A stretch of 64,000 nucleotides of DNA from RGIG3102 sp964369915 (GCA_964369915.1 CAYJGG010000003.1:7376-71375), one strand, 5' to 3'. Positions 1 through 9,511 are shown, numbered from the stretch's first letter. The notes: generated from the letters alone by a model not told the origin. Numbers and translations are program-made.

Positions 1-931
1 CTTCATTCATAGCTTCTGGAACATTAGCTTCTAAAGTCGCAACAACTTGTTCAACTATTTTATTTTCAACATCTAGTTCAGCAGCTTGTTTTGCTTCTGC
101 TTCTCTTTTTGATTTGATATCATTTTTTAATTCTTCTAAAGAATCAAATTCGCTAACATCTTTTGCAAATTCATCATCTAATTCTGGAAGTTCTTTAGCT
201 GTTATTTTATTTAATTTTGTTTTGAACACAGCTTCTTTGCCTGCTAAATCAGTTGATTGGTATTCTTCTGGGAATGTTACAACAACATCAAATTCTTCAC
301 CTTCATTTTTACCAACGATTTGAGCTTCAAATCCTGGGATAAATTGGCCAGAACCTAACACTAAATCGAATCCTTCGCCTTTTCCACCTTCAAAAGCAAC
401 GCCATCAACAAATCCTTCAAAATCAATATTTGCAGTATCTGTCATTTCAGCACTTCTATTTTCAACTGGAACAAGTCTTGCATTTCTTTCTCTCATCATT
501 TGTAATTCATCTGAGATAACTTCATCAGTTACAGGAATTTCATTTCTTGTAGCTTTTATGCCTTTATATTCGCCAATTTTAACTTCTGGGTAAACTGTTA
601 TAGTAGCTTTAACAGTAAAGCCAGTTTCTTTTGAGCAAGAAGCGATTTCGATTTGTGGTTGAGCTACTGGAGTGATTTTTGCTTCTTCAATAGCAGCAAT
701 ATATGCAGCAGGTAGTAATTCATCTATAGCATCATTAAAGAAAACTTCTTCGCCATACATTTTTTCCACCATATTTCTTGGTGCTTTACCTTTTCTAAAT
801 CCTGGGATAGTCATATCTTTGCTAGCGTTTCTAAACACTTTAGAAATTGCTTCATTAAATAATTCAGCAGAAACCTTAAATTCTACTTCAACTGTATTTT
901 CTGCAACTTTTTCGTTTTTAATTAATTCCAT
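1..931 (-). CDS. tig: Trigger factor, N-terminal 310 residues (3' end outside window)
   Basis: Ribosome-associated chaperone and peptidyl-prolyl isomerase acting on nascent chains at the exit tunnel. The frame is open from an ATG at 929-931 to the window edge, so the C-terminal part is missing only because the window ends. The ribosome-docking signature GFRKGKAPR sits at residues 44-52. The central FKBP-like PPIase domain follows at about residues 155-240, with DTANIDFEGFVDG near its start. The start is supported by an AAGGAG box at 942-948. A consensus-like promoter lies directly upstream at 975-1003, inside the 3' end of the neighbouring phosphoesterase gene, so tig probably has its own transcript. 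Identification is secure. Confidence 0.96.
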   Translation of the reverse strand, partial: MELIKNEKVAENTVEVEFKVSAELFNEAISKVFRNASKDMTIPGFRKGKAPRNMVEKMYGEEVFFNDAIDELLPAAYIAAIEEAKITPVAQPQIEIASCSKETGFTVKATITVYPEVKIGEYKGIKATRNEIPVTDEVISDELQMMRERNARLVPVENRSAEMTDTANIDFEGFVDGVAFEGGKGEGFDLVLGSGQFIPGFEAQIVGKNEGEEFDVVVTFPEEYQSTDLAGKEAVFKTKLNKITAKELPELDDEFAKDVSEFDSLEELKNDIKSKREAEAKQAAELDVENKIVEQVVATLEANVPEAMNE

Positions 932-974
932 TGTCTTTTAAACTCCTTAAATTTGTTTAATTTCATACCAAAAC

Positions 975-1003
975 ATTATAACACAACTTTTTATATTAAT
1001 CAA
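975..1003 (-). promoter_or_regulatory. Sigma-A-type promoter for tig
   Basis: Read on the minus strand, a TTGATT -35 (998-1003) and a TATAAT -10 (975-980) are separated by exactly 17 bases, about 45 bases upstream of the tig start. The -35 overlaps the last codons of the upstream gene. Inferred from sequence match and position only. Confidence 0.7.
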
Positions 1004-1679
1004 TTAAATATGGACAAAAATATAAGCTATCTGCTGAAATTAATTTATATTTTGTGCCTTCATATTCACTATTAAATGAAAAGTTGATTGTTTTACCGTG
1101 TAAATGTCCATAATAACATTTTTTTATATTATATTCTTTTAATGTGTTCAAGATATGATTGCTCTTTAAATCTTGATAAATCGGCGGATAGTGTAAAAAA
1201 ACTATCTTCTCTTTTTCTGATTTTATATAATCAAGAGAAGCTTTTAGTCTGCCAGCTTCTCTTAATACTATTTTTTCATTTTCTTTTTCGCCATTTTCAA
1301 AAAGCCAACCACGAGTTCCACAAATTATATAATTTTCAACTTCAAAGCTATTATTAAATAAAAATTTTATAGTTTTAAATTCATGTTTTTCTAAAAATTC
1401 ATTTAATTTTTTGCTAGTTTGCCACCAATAATCATGATTGCCTTTTAATATTATTTTTTGTCCGTTTAATTTTTCTATAAATTTAAAATCTTCAACGGCA
1501 TCTTCTATATCTAAAGCCCAAGAAATATCCCCTGCTAAAATAACAGTGTCTTTTTCTGTAATTAATTTTTGCCAATTTTTTTCTATTCTTTCAAAATGGT
1601 TTTCCCATCCTTTAAAAATATCCATAGGCTTATTTGTAGAAAATGATAAATGTAAATCGCCAATAGTATATATCGCCAA
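996..1679 (-). CDS. Calcineurin-like metallophosphoesterase, TTG start
   Basis: Predicted cytoplasmic phosphoesterase of 227 residues with all hallmark metal-binding blocks of the calcineurin-like fold: GDLH (7-10), GDISW (50-54), GNHDYWW (80-86), HYPP near 163 and GHLHG near 192. The family binds a dinuclear metal centre; the substrate cannot be told from sequence. The start codon at 1677-1679 is TTG, preceded by a strong AAGGAGG five bases upstream, and no in-frame ATG lies nearby. There is no signal peptide or membrane segment. It lies between tyrS and tig on the same strand, with 98 bases to tyrS. Family call is firm, specific role unknown. Confidence 0.88.
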   Translation of the reverse strand: MAIYTIGDLHLSFSTNKPMDIFKGWENHFERIEKNWQKLITEKDTVILAGDISWALDIEDAVEDFKFIEKLNGQKIILKGNHDYWWQTSKKLNEFLEKHEFKTIKFLFNNSFEVENYIICGTRGWLFENGEKENEKIVLREAGRLKASLDYIKSEKEKIVFLHYPPIYQDLKSNHILNTLKEYNIKKCYYGHLHGKTINFSFNSEYEGTKYKLISADSLYFCPYLID

Positions 1680-1777
1680 TAGAGCCTCCTTAAATTATAT
1701 TATATTTATATAATAACATATACCATATTAAATAAAAGTAAATTTTATCTAAATATTTAAAACTATTTGTTAATTTT

Positions 1778-3004
1778 TTATAATTCAACTCTTAAGAATG
1801 TTTTTTTGCCTTTTTTTATTATAAATAATTCGTTAAATTCTTCTTTTTCAAAACTTGTATCAATATTATCAATTTTAACATCATTTACTAATACTCCGCC
1901 TTGAGTTACTAATCTTCTTGCTTCTGATTTACTCGCTGCAAGTTTTACTGCAACTAATAAATCTAAAATTGATATTTTATTATCCAGAAAATTATCACTC
2001 ATAAGTTTTTCACTAGGCATATTTTCACTATCTTGTGCACCTGAGAATAAATCTCTTGAAGTTTTAATAGCTTTCTGTGCATCTTCTTTTGAGTGCACTA
2101 ATTCTGTTAAATTATAAGCTAATAATTCTTTAGCTTTGTTATATGCTGCACCGCCCTCTTTTTCAAATGCTTCTATTTCTTCTAGTGGTACTAGCGTTAA
2201 CATTTTTAAGCATTTTCCAACGTCAGCATCATTTATGTTTCTCCAGTATTGGAAAAATTCATATGGAGTTGTTTTTGTAGGATCAAGCCAAACTGCACCT
2301 GCAACTGTTTTCCCCATTTTAACGCCATCTGAGGTTGTTAAAAGATTAAAAGTCATACCAAATGAATCTTGTCTTGCTTTTTTTCTAATTAATTCAGTAC
2401 CAGCTAAGATATTCGACCATTGATCGTTTCCGCCTAATTGCATTTTACAATTAACTTCGTTAAACATATGATAAAAATCATATCCTTGCATTAACATATA
2501 GTTAAATTCAGTGAAAGAAAGACCTTTTTCTAAGCGAATTTTAAAGGCTTCTGCTGTAAGCATTTTATTAACCGAAAAATGAAATCCTACATCTCTTAAA
2601 AAATCAACATAGTTAAGTTCTAAAAGCCAATCAGCATTGTTAAGCATTAAAGCTTTACCCTCTGAAAAATCTAAGAATTTTCTCATTGTAACTTTGAATT
2701 TTTCGCCGTTTGCATCAATTTCTTCTTTAGACATAACTTTTCTCATATCGCTTTTTCCACTAGGATCGCCTATCATACAAGTACCGCCGCCGATTAAAGC
2801 GATTGGTCTATGCCCAGCAGATTGCATATGGCGCATAACCATTAATTGCAAAAAATGTCCAACGTGTAAGCTGTCTGCAGTTGGATCAAATCCAATATAA
2901 AATGTAACTTTTTCTTTTTCTAATAAATCACGAACTAAATCTCTATCAGTAACTTGTGCTATTAGTCCTCTTTCTTCTAATAAATCAAAAACATTTTTTT
3001 TCAT
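1778..3004 (-). CDS. tyrS: Tyrosyl-tRNA synthetase
   Basis: Charges tRNA-Tyr with tyrosine in the cytoplasm. The 408-residue length is normal for bacterial class I TyrRS. The HIGH-type motif is HVGH at 47-50 after the tyrosine-site segment FYIGFDPTADSLH. The tRNA/substrate segment GGNDQWSNILAG is near 193, a KMSKS-type KMGKT loop is near 231, and the C-terminal S4 RNA-binding domain spans about 345-405. Expression is expected to be controlled by uncharged tRNA-Tyr through the T-box leader immediately upstream (3030-3298), whose specifier reads as a Tyr codon. The gene occupies the place downstream of recN. Confidence 0.97.
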   Translation of the reverse strand: MKKNVFDLLEERGLIAQVTDRDLVRDLLEKEKVTFYIGFDPTADSLHVGHFLQLMVMRHMQSAGHRPIALIGGGTCMIGDPSGKSDMRKVMSKEEIDANGEKFKVTMRKFLDFSEGKALMLNNADWLLELNYVDFLRDVGFHFSVNKMLTAEAFKIRLEKGLSFTEFNYMLMQGYDFYHMFNEVNCKMQLGGNDQWSNILAGTELIRKKARQDSFGMTFNLLTTSDGVKMGKTVAGAVWLDPTKTTPYEFFQYWRNINDADVGKCLKMLTLVPLEEIEAFEKEGGAAYNKAKELLAYNLTELVHSKEDAQKAIKTSRDLFSGAQDSENMPSEKLMSDNFLDNKISILDLLVAVKLAASKSEARRLVTQGGVLVNDVKIDNIDTSFEKEEFNELFIIKKGKKTFLRVEL

Positions 3005-3029
3005 AATAATAACCTTTCATTAATAAATA

Positions 3030-3298
3030 AAAAACGCCTACTGCTAATTAAATATAATTAGCAGAGGGCGTTAAAAATTACGCGGTACCACCTCTGTTTT
3101 ATGGATAAATCCACCTTAACAAAACCTTTAGTTTTATATACTATAACGTGTATCATTCGTCAAAACCTACTATTATTTCAATTTTGCCACTCCAAAGTGT
3201 ATTTCATTTTTAATTTTCGTCTTTTTTTCACCAGCCAAAAGCTCTCTATACCTAATTAAAAATTACTCTCTTTATCTTAGTGTTTTATTATATTTTTT
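3030..3298 (-). promoter_or_regulatory. T-box riboswitch leader of tyrS (Tyr specifier)
   Basis: The canonical T-box core AGAGGTGGTACCGCG reads on the minus strand at 3081-3095. It is followed by a strong terminator hairpin (arms about 3034-3050 and 3055-3072) ending in a U-run, the classic terminator/antiterminator pair. Upstream, a Stem I is visible: a GAGAGTA internal-loop strand near 3264-3272, the apical GGCTGGTGA near 3227-3235, and a specifier strand GAAATACACT in which TAC (3199-3201), a Tyr codon, is in the expected place. That matches the downstream gene. This leader accounts for the whole 319-base gap between recN and tyrS. Element identity is very likely; the exact 5' end is inferred from the promoter. 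Confidence 0.93.
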
Positions 3299-3327
3299 AT
3301 ATTATCATCTTAAAAATGATATGTCAA
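3299..3327 (-). promoter_or_regulatory. Promoter of the tyrS T-box transcript
   Basis: TTGACA (3322-3327) and TAATAT (3299-3304) are spaced by 17 bases on the minus strand, just upstream of the T-box leader. The -35 overlaps the recN stop region. Confidence 0.75.
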
Positions 3328-4991
3328 GAATTTTGTGTGTTTAATATCATCTCTTTTGCATTTTCAAGTGATGTTGATGTAATATTATCACCAGATATAA
3401 TTCTTGCTATTTCTTTTTCTTTTTCTTCATTCGATAAAGCTTGTATATTTGTGTATGTAGCTTTATCATCGCTTGTTTTTTTAATTAATAAATGATTATC
3501 TGAAAATGCAGCTATTTGCGCCGAGTGTGTCACACAAAAAATTTGTTTTCCTTTAGCTGTTTGCTTTAATAATTTACCTATTTTAAAAGCAGCAGAACCT
3601 GACACACCTGAATCTATTTCATCAAAAATTAATGTGTCTGTTTTATCTGTATCCGCTAAAACGCTTTTTATAGCTAGCATAATTCTTGATAATTCACCAC
3701 CAGAAGCTATTTTTGATAAAGGCTTTTCTATTTCACCTTTATTAGTAATAATTAAAAACTCAATTTCATCTTTACCAATTTTTGAATAGCTTTTATCATT
3801 AATTTTTAAAATTAGTTCAACCGATGGCATATTTAAAAATTCTAAAGCTGATTTTATTTGCGCATTAAATCTATTAAAAATATCAATTCTATTTTCCGTT
3901 AAATCTTCAGCAGCTTTTTTAAGTTTTGGCAGTATAATTTCTTGATGATTATATAATTTATCTAATTCCTCTTCTAAAAAATTAATTGTTTTTAATTGTT
4001 TTTTAGAGGTTTCTAAAGTATTTAAAATATCAGCTACTAAAGGCCCATATTTTCTTTTTAATTTATAATATAAATCTAATCTTTCTTCTATTTCATCTAT
4101 ATCACTAACATCAATATCAAAATCATCTAAGAAATTTTTAAGCATAAATAATGAATCTTCTGCTAAGTTTTGCGCTTCTAGGAGTTTATTATTTATTTGT
4201 TTTAGCTTTTCATCATATTCTTGAGCTAAAGATAATTCGCTTGTTGCAGAGCTAATTCCAGTCACAGCACCATTAAAGCCTTCTTCTCCTGAAAGTAGAG
4301 TATAGGCGCTATTAATATTTTTCATTATTTTTTCAGCTTCTAAAATTTTCTTTTTATTAGCTAATAATTCAGTTTCTTCTTCTATTGATAATTCAGCGTC
4401 TTCAATTTCTTTAATTTGAAATGATAATAACTCTAAATTTTCTTCGCTTTCTTTATCTAAGTTTTCCAATTTTTTTATTTCACTATTAATTTTAGTATAC
4501 TCTAAAAAATATTTTAAATACTCAGTTTTTACAATTTCATTTACCCCAAACCCATCTAATATTTCAATATGTTTTGAGGAGTTTAAAAGGCTTTGATTAT
4601 CGTGCTGACCATGAATAGTTATAGCATCTGAAAAAATATCTTTTATAACAGATAATGATACAGGCATGTTATTAATTCTAGCACTACTTTTCCCGTCGCT
4701 TGTAACCTGCCTTGTTATAATACATTCCTGTTTAATATCAATTTCAAATTCTTCTGCTTTTTTAATTAAATCTTGATTTATTTCATCAAAAACAGCAGTT
4801 ATAACAGCTTTATTAGCGCCATTCCTAACAATATTTTTAGAAATTCTATCCCCTAGAATTGCATTAATTGAATCAACAACAATAGACTTACCTGCACCAG
4901 TTTCCCCAGTTAAACAAGTAAATCCATTAGTAAAATTTATATTTGCTTTTTCTATTACCGCAACATTTTCTATAATTAATTCACAAAGCAT
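3324..4991 (-). CDS. recN: DNA repair protein RecN
   Basis: SMC-like ATPase that acts early in double-strand break repair. The 555 residues carry the Walker A GETGAGKS at 29-36, a long charged coiled-coil-rich middle, the ABC signature ASGGELSRIM near 430 and a Walker B LIFDEIDSG near 460. This is the split head/coiled-coil architecture of RecN. It follows argR by 22 bases, the usual Firmicute order nadK-argR-recN. In many relatives spoIVB and spo0A come next; here the next gene is tyrS with its own promoter. Confidence 0.96.
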   Translation of the reverse strand: MLCELIIENVAVIEKANINFTNGFTCLTGETGAGKSIVVDSINAILGDRISKNIVRNGANKAVITAVFDEINQDLIKKAEEFEIDIKQECIITRQVTSDGKSSARINNMPVSLSVIKDIFSDAITIHGQHDNQSLLNSSKHIEILDGFGVNEIVKTEYLKYFLEYTKINSEIKKLENLDKESEENLELLSFQIKEIEDAELSIEEETELLANKKKILEAEKIMKNINSAYTLLSGEEGFNGAVTGISSATSELSLAQEYDEKLKQINNKLLEAQNLAEDSLFMLKNFLDDFDIDVSDIDEIEERLDLYYKLKRKYGPLVADILNTLETSKKQLKTINFLEEELDKLYNHQEIILPKLKKAAEDLTENRIDIFNRFNAQIKSALEFLNMPSVELILKINDKSYSKIGKDEIEFLIITNKGEIEKPLSKIASGGELSRIMLAIKSVLADTDKTDTLIFDEIDSGVSGSAAFKIGKLLKQTAKGKQIFCVTHSAQIAAFSDNHLLIKKTSDDKATYTNIQALSNEEKEKEIARIISGDNITSTSLENAKEMILNTQNS

Positions 4992-5013
4992 ATTAAGTGT
5001 AATTAGCCTCCTA

Positions 5014-5469
5014 TTACTTTATGTATTGTTTTAATTTTTTACATAATTCTTCAGCTTGATTTTCAGTTCTAACTAAAACAAAGATTGTGTTTTCACCAGC
5101 TAAAGTACCAACAACGCCATCCCAATTTAAACTATCAAACACTTCACAAGCCGCTTGAGCCATAGCTGTTTGGCATTTTATAACTATTGTGTTTCCTGCA
5201 TAGTCTACTGAAGAAATAGATTCAGAAAATATATAATCAAATCTATTAAAAGTAGCCTTTGTGTCTTGCACAATAGTATTTTGAGCATATTTATATTCCC
5301 CATTAGATGCAACTATTTTAACGAGATTTAATTCTTTAATATCTCTTGAAATAGTTGCCTGAGTCACATCATAATTTTCATTTTTTAATAGCTCTAGTAA
5401 AATTTCTTGCCTATCAATATTTTGCTCTTGAATTAACGATAAAATCTTTTTATGTCTTGCTCTTTTCAT
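5014..5469 (-). CDS. argR: Arginine repressor ArgR/AhrC
   Basis: Arginine-sensing transcription regulator. It has an N-terminal winged helix-turn-helix at about residues 1-70 (including the TQATISRDIKEL recognition segment) and a C-terminal hexamerisation/arginine-binding domain with the GTLAGENT signature near 120. At 151 residues it has family-typical length. No arginine biosynthesis genes are in the window, so its targets lie elsewhere. It sits in the conserved tlyA-nadK-argR-recN string. Confidence 0.95.
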   Translation of the reverse strand: MKRARHKKILSLIQEQNIDRQEILLELLKNENYDVTQATISRDIKELNLVKIVASNGEYKYAQNTIVQDTKATFNRFDYIFSESISSVDYAGNTIVIKCQTAMAQAACEVFDSLNWDGVVGTLAGENTIFVLVRTENQAEELCKKLKQYIK

Positions 5470-5511
5470 CTTTTTAAATCCTTTCGAAAATTTATATTTA
5501 CTAAAATGTTT

Positions 5512-6348
5512 TTATCTCATTTTTAATTTATTATCTAAGGTTTTTAATTGCTCTATCTCATTTATAGAATAAACCTCTAATATTTCATCTGCAATTTCAA
5601 TTGTTATAATATCTTCTTCTTTTATTTTTGTATGGTTTGCACCATCAAAAGAAACATAAGCTTCCTGATCATTTAGCCCTTTTACAACAACTTTTACCTC
5701 TTTATCCCCTGCTAAAACCATTGGTACACTGTTTAAATTGTGTGGAGCGACAAACGATAATATAATTGCTCTTAAATCAACATCAACTACAGGGCCACCT
5801 AATGAAAGCGAATATGCAGTTGAGCCTGTTGGAGTTGCAACAACAACACCATCACCTTGAAAACTAGATAAGTGATTTTCATTAATAATTAAATCTAATA
5901 TTATGGTGTTTATAAAGATATTTTTTAAAATCGCAACATCATTTAAGCAATTTATCCATTCACCATCATTAATTTTTGCTTTTAAAAGATTATGTTTATT
6001 AACTCTAAAGTAATCATTATTTAATAAATTAGATAATTTATTAATTTCGTGTGATTCAATAGTTGTTAAAAACCCAAGGTTTCCGCTATTTACTCCTAGA
6101 ATTGGCTTTGAATATTTTGCACATAATGTTCCAACTGATAAAATTGTGCCATCTCCACCAATAGTAATAACTAAATCTGCCCATTTAATTCCATCTTCAA
6201 TATCTTTAGTTTTGATATCTTGTAAATTAAAATTTATTTCATTGCTAATAGAAATATCGCAGTTTAAATTCTGCAATTCGTTTATAACGTTTTTTAGGGC
6301 AATATCATAATTATTCTTTGAAGTATTAACTTTTATAAAAACTCTCAT
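5512..6348 (-). CDS. nadK: NAD kinase
   Basis: Phosphorylates NAD to NADP in the cytoplasm. The GGDGT nucleotide motif is at 64-68, and the NAD-binding block TPTGSTAYSLSLGGP follows near 170. The 278-residue length fits. It starts 9 bases after tlyA ends; a GGAG lies in the last tlyA codons but about 13 bases from the ATG, so translation coupling to tlyA is a reasonable inference. Confidence 0.95.
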   Translation of the reverse strand: MRVFIKVNTSKNNYDIALKNVINELQNLNCDISISNEINFNLQDIKTKDIEDGIKWADLVITIGGDGTILSVGTLCAKYSKPILGVNSGNLGFLTTIESHEINKLSNLLNNDYFRVNKHNLLKAKINDGEWINCLNDVAILKNIFINTIILDLIINENHLSSFQGDGVVVATPTGSTAYSLSLGGPVVDVDLRAIILSFVAPHNLNSVPMVLAGDKEVKVVVKGLNDQEAYVSFDGANHTKIKEEDIITIEIADEILEVYSINEIEQLKTLDNKLKMR

Positions 6349-6356
6349 TTTTATTT

Positions 6357-7160
6357 TTACTCTCCTAAAAATTCTTTTGATTTCAAAACCACTTTTTCAA
6401 TTTCTTCTAATGTAATTTTTTCATCTTCTTCTTTTTTAGACACTACTGCTAAAAATTCAATATTTCCCTCTGGTCCTTTAATTGGAGAAAAAGTTAATTC
6501 TTTTATAAAAAATCCATTTTGTTTTGCAAACTGCATTACATTTATAATAACTTCTTTGTGTACTAATGAATCTCTAACAACACCTTTTTTTCCAACTTTT
6601 TCTCTACCAGCCTCAAATTGAGGTTTAATTAAACACACTCCTAAAACATCTTCTTTTGATATTTTATATGCGACTGGAAATATATGCTTTAATGATATAA
6701 ACGAAACATCAACAGAGAAAAAATCAATTTTTTCTTTTATTAATTCTTCATCAACATTTCTAATATTAGTTTTTTCTAAATTTATTACTCTTTCATCAGT
6801 TCTAAGTTTCCAAGCAAGTTGTCCATATCCAACATCAACCGAATAAACTTTACTTGCTCCATTTTGAAGCATACAATCTGTAAAACCGCCAGTTGAAGCG
6901 CCTATGTCCATACAAATTTTTTCATTTAAATTAAATTGATATTCGTTTATAGCTTTTTCAAGTTTTAATCCACCACGGCTAACATATTTTAAATCTTTAC
7001 CGCGCACTTCAACCTTATCAGTTTCTTTAATCATAGTCCCTGATTTATCTACTTTTTGATTATTAACATAAACAATACCAGACATTATTAAAGCTTGTGC
7101 TCTTTGTCTTGATTCGGCATAACCTTCATTAAAAACATATTGATCTAATCTAATTTTCAT
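6357..7160 (-). CDS. tlyA: TlyA-family rRNA 2'-O-methyltransferase
   Basis: An S4 RNA-binding domain (about 1-60) is fused to an FtsJ/RrmJ-like Rossmann methyltransferase, with the SAM site DIGASTGGFTDCML at 85-98 and the catalytic-region KPQFE segment near 180. Family members 2'-O-methylate cytidines in 16S and 23S rRNA; some have also been called haemolysins. The start overlaps the end of dxs by 11 bases, and an AAGGG box inside dxs serves it, which indicates translational coupling. Family call firm; exact rRNA target not readable from sequence. Confidence 0.92.
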   Translation of the reverse strand: MKIRLDQYVFNEGYAESRQRAQALIMSGIVYVNNQKVDKSGTMIKETDKVEVRGKDLKYVSRGGLKLEKAINEYQFNLNEKICMDIGASTGGFTDCMLQNGASKVYSVDVGYGQLAWKLRTDERVINLEKTNIRNVDEELIKEKIDFFSVDVSFISLKHIFPVAYKISKEDVLGVCLIKPQFEAGREKVGKKGVVRDSLVHKEVIINVMQFAKQNGFFIKELTFSPIKGPEGNIEFLAVVSKKEEDEKITLEEIEKVVLKSKEFLGE

Positions 7161-9018
7161 TTAGTTTCCCTTTTATATCTTCTACTATTGACTCAGAATC
7201 TAATTTGCAAATTTTCATTAATTCATCAAGACTTGCATGAGTTAACAAATTATTATCAATACAATGAGAATAAAATCTTCCTTTGAAATTTTTATTTAAT
7301 AGTTTATTTGCAAGATTTTGAGTTACACTTCCATTTTCAACTTGCTCTTCATAAATAAAAATGTTTTTATACTTTAGTAAATCATTTAATAAATCTTCTG
7401 AAAGTGGATTAATTATATTTAATTTACAAATATCAATTTTAATATTTTCTAAAGATAAATCTTCACTTGCTTTTACAATGTTTGCAAAATGACGTCCATA
7501 ACAGACTACAACTGTTTTGCTTTTATTTGAAATAATGTCGTATTCATTTTTTGTGCAAATATAATTTTGTGTAATTGAATTTTGACCACCTCTTGGATAT
7601 CTAATAACTTTTGCCCCTTTAACGTTATTTATTAAATATTCAAGCCAATAATTTAATTCATTATAATTTGAAGGTGATGCAATAATTGTTTCTTTAAAGT
7701 TTGCAAATATTGATAAATCATATACACCTTGATGTGTTTCGCCATCACCAGGCACAAGGCCTGCTCTATCTATTGCAAATAAAACATCTGATTTCATCAG
7801 CATAACATCATGTAAATATTGGTCTAATGCTCTTTGCATAAAAGTTGAATACAAACAGACTACTGGCTTTAATCCATTAACAGCAAGTGCAGATGCAAAT
7901 GTTACTGCATGTTCTTCTGCCATACCAACATCAAAAAACCTATTTTTATGTTTTTTATAAAAAAAGTTTAGTCCTGTTCCATATTTCATTGCGGCTGTAA
8001 TAGCGCAAATTCTTTTGTTTTTATCAGATATTTCAGCTAATTTTTCACCAAAAACATTTGAGTATGAGTCGCTTGGAGCAATATCAGGATCTTCTAAATT
8101 ATCAACATCAAAAGCAGATACGCCATGAAATGCGCCTGGATTAATTTCAGCAGGTGTAAAGCCTTTTCCCTTGACAGTTAATGCATGGATTATCACGGCT
8201 TTTTTTGATCTTTTAGCAGCATTAAACGCTTTACATATCTCTTGTATATCATTCCCATCTTCAACTAAGTGATATGTAAGTCCCATATCTTCAAAAAAAG
8301 TTGAGTTATATAATGCTCTTCTTAAAATTGATTTTGAAGAAACCATTATTTCACTAACACCTCTGCCTACAACAGGTATTTTTTCTAAAGTTTTTTCAAC
8401 TTTTTCTTTTACATCAAGATAATCTTTACTCGCACGAAGGCCAGAAAGATATTTGCTCATAGCTCCAACATTTTTTGATATAGACATTTTATTATCATTT
8501 AAAACAATAATTAAATTATCTAATTTCTCATCAATATTATTTAATCCTTCATATATCATTCCACCAGTGAAAGCTCCATCGCCAACAATAGCAACAACAT
8601 ATCCATCTTCATTTTTTAGTTTTTTAGCTTTTGCAAATCCAATAGCAACAGATAAAGATGTACTTCCATGACCTGATATAAAACAATCTGCTTTATCTTC
8701 ATTTGGAGCTGGAAACCCTGATACACCATTTAATTTTCTTAAAGAAGAGAATTTATCTTTTCTCCCTGTTAGAATTTTATGTGTGTAGCACTGATGTCCA
8801 ACATCAAAGACAATCTTATCATTTGGAACCATAAAGCATTTATGTATACCAACTCCAATTTCAACCGTACCTAAATTTGCCGACAAATGTCCGCCTGTTT
8901 TTGAAACTTCTGTTATCAAGAAATTTCTTATATCACTGCAAAGCTGTTCTAATCTTTTTTCATCTAATTTAGAAACATCTTTACTACTTTTTATATTATC
9001 TAAAACTTTATATTTCAT
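7150..9018 (-). CDS. dxs: 1-deoxy-D-xylulose-5-phosphate synthase
   Basis: First step of the MEP isoprenoid pathway (pyruvate + glyceraldehyde-3-phosphate to DXP), thiamine-diphosphate dependent. It has the ThDP motif GDGAFTGG...NN near 150-165, the transketolase catalytic segment AEEHAVTFA near 370 and a C-terminal transketolase domain. An upstream in-frame ATG at 9036 overlaps the previous stop but has no Shine-Dalgarno. The ATG at 9016-9018 has GGAG seven bases away and gives the usual MKYKVLD-type start, so I chose it. It forms a pathway cluster with ispA two genes upstream; dxr, ispG and uppS lie at 52-58 kb. Confidence 0.96.
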   Translation of the reverse strand: MKYKVLDNIKSSKDVSKLDEKRLEQLCSDIRNFLITEVSKTGGHLSANLGTVEIGVGIHKCFMVPNDKIVFDVGHQCYTHKILTGRKDKFSSLRKLNGVSGFPAPNEDKADCFISGHGSTSLSVAIGFAKAKKLKNEDGYVVAIVGDGAFTGGMIYEGLNNIDEKLDNLIIVLNDNKMSISKNVGAMSKYLSGLRASKDYLDVKEKVEKTLEKIPVVGRGVSEIMVSSKSILRRALYNSTFFEDMGLTYHLVEDGNDIQEICKAFNAAKRSKKAVIIHALTVKGKGFTPAEINPGAFHGVSAFDVDNLEDPDIAPSDSYSNVFGEKLAEISDKNKRICAITAAMKYGTGLNFFYKKHKNRFFDVGMAEEHAVTFASALAVNGLKPVVCLYSTFMQRALDQYLHDVMLMKSDVLFAIDRAGLVPGDGETHQGVYDLSIFANFKETIIASPSNYNELNYWLEYLINNVKGAKVIRYPRGGQNSITQNYICTKNEYDIISNKSKTVVVCYGRHFANIVKASEDLSLENIKIDICKLNIINPLSEDLLNDLLKYKNIFIYEEQVENGSVTQNLANKLLNKNFKGRFYSHCIDNNLLTHASLDELMKICKLDSESIVEDIKGKLNEN

Positions 9019-9035
9019 AAATTTCTCCAAGTGCA

Positions 9036-9491
9036 TTAAACTAAAACACCGATTATTGTGCCAACTATCGCTCCACCTAATACTTCAAAAGGTGTATGTC
9101 CTAACAGTTCTTTTAGCTTTTTATTGCTTTCTAAATGTAGATTTTCATTTATTTTATCTATCCACTCTTCAACTAATTTATTTAATATTTTAGCTTGCTG
9201 TCCTGCCGCATGCCTTACATTCATTGCATCATACATTACAACGCTAGCTAGCGCTGCACTAATTGCGAATTCTGGCGACTCAAATCCACACACTCTTAGT
9301 GTAGTAATACTTAAAGCGCAAACTACAGCAGAATGAGAGCTTGGCATACCACCAGAGCCTATTAATCTTTCAGATTCCCATTTTTTGTTTATAGCATAGT
9401 TAATAATAGTTTTTAAAACTTGGGCTGTTAGCCATGCTATTGCAACAGAATTTAATATTCTATTTGAAAACAAAATTTCAAACATTTCCAT
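9036..9491 (-). CDS. Divergent PAP2 family (DUF212, YuiD-like) membrane protein
   Basis: This 151-residue membrane protein keeps the family blocks GGMPSSHSAVV near 47, RHAAGQQAKILN near 93 and GHTPFEVLGGAIVG near 130. The serine/histidine arrangement resembles PAP2 lipid phosphatases, for which the family is named. Its activity is not established; the position between ispA and dxs suggests a polyprenyl-phosphate or lipid link, but that is inference. An AAGGAA box supports the first ATG. Confidence 0.88.
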   Translation of the reverse strand: MEMFEILFSNRILNSVAIAWLTAQVLKTIINYAINKKWESERLIGSGGMPSSHSAVVCALSITTLRVCGFESPEFAISAALASVVMYDAMNVRHAAGQQAKILNKLVEEWIDKINENLHLESNKKLKELLGHTPFEVLGGAIVGTIIGVLV

Positions 9492-9511
9492 TTTTAATTT
9501 CCTTATTTCTC

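Noticed and set aside
672..941. 89-codon plus-strand open frame at the left edge
   Set aside because: Antisense to trigger factor, which reads open through the whole region with conserved motifs.
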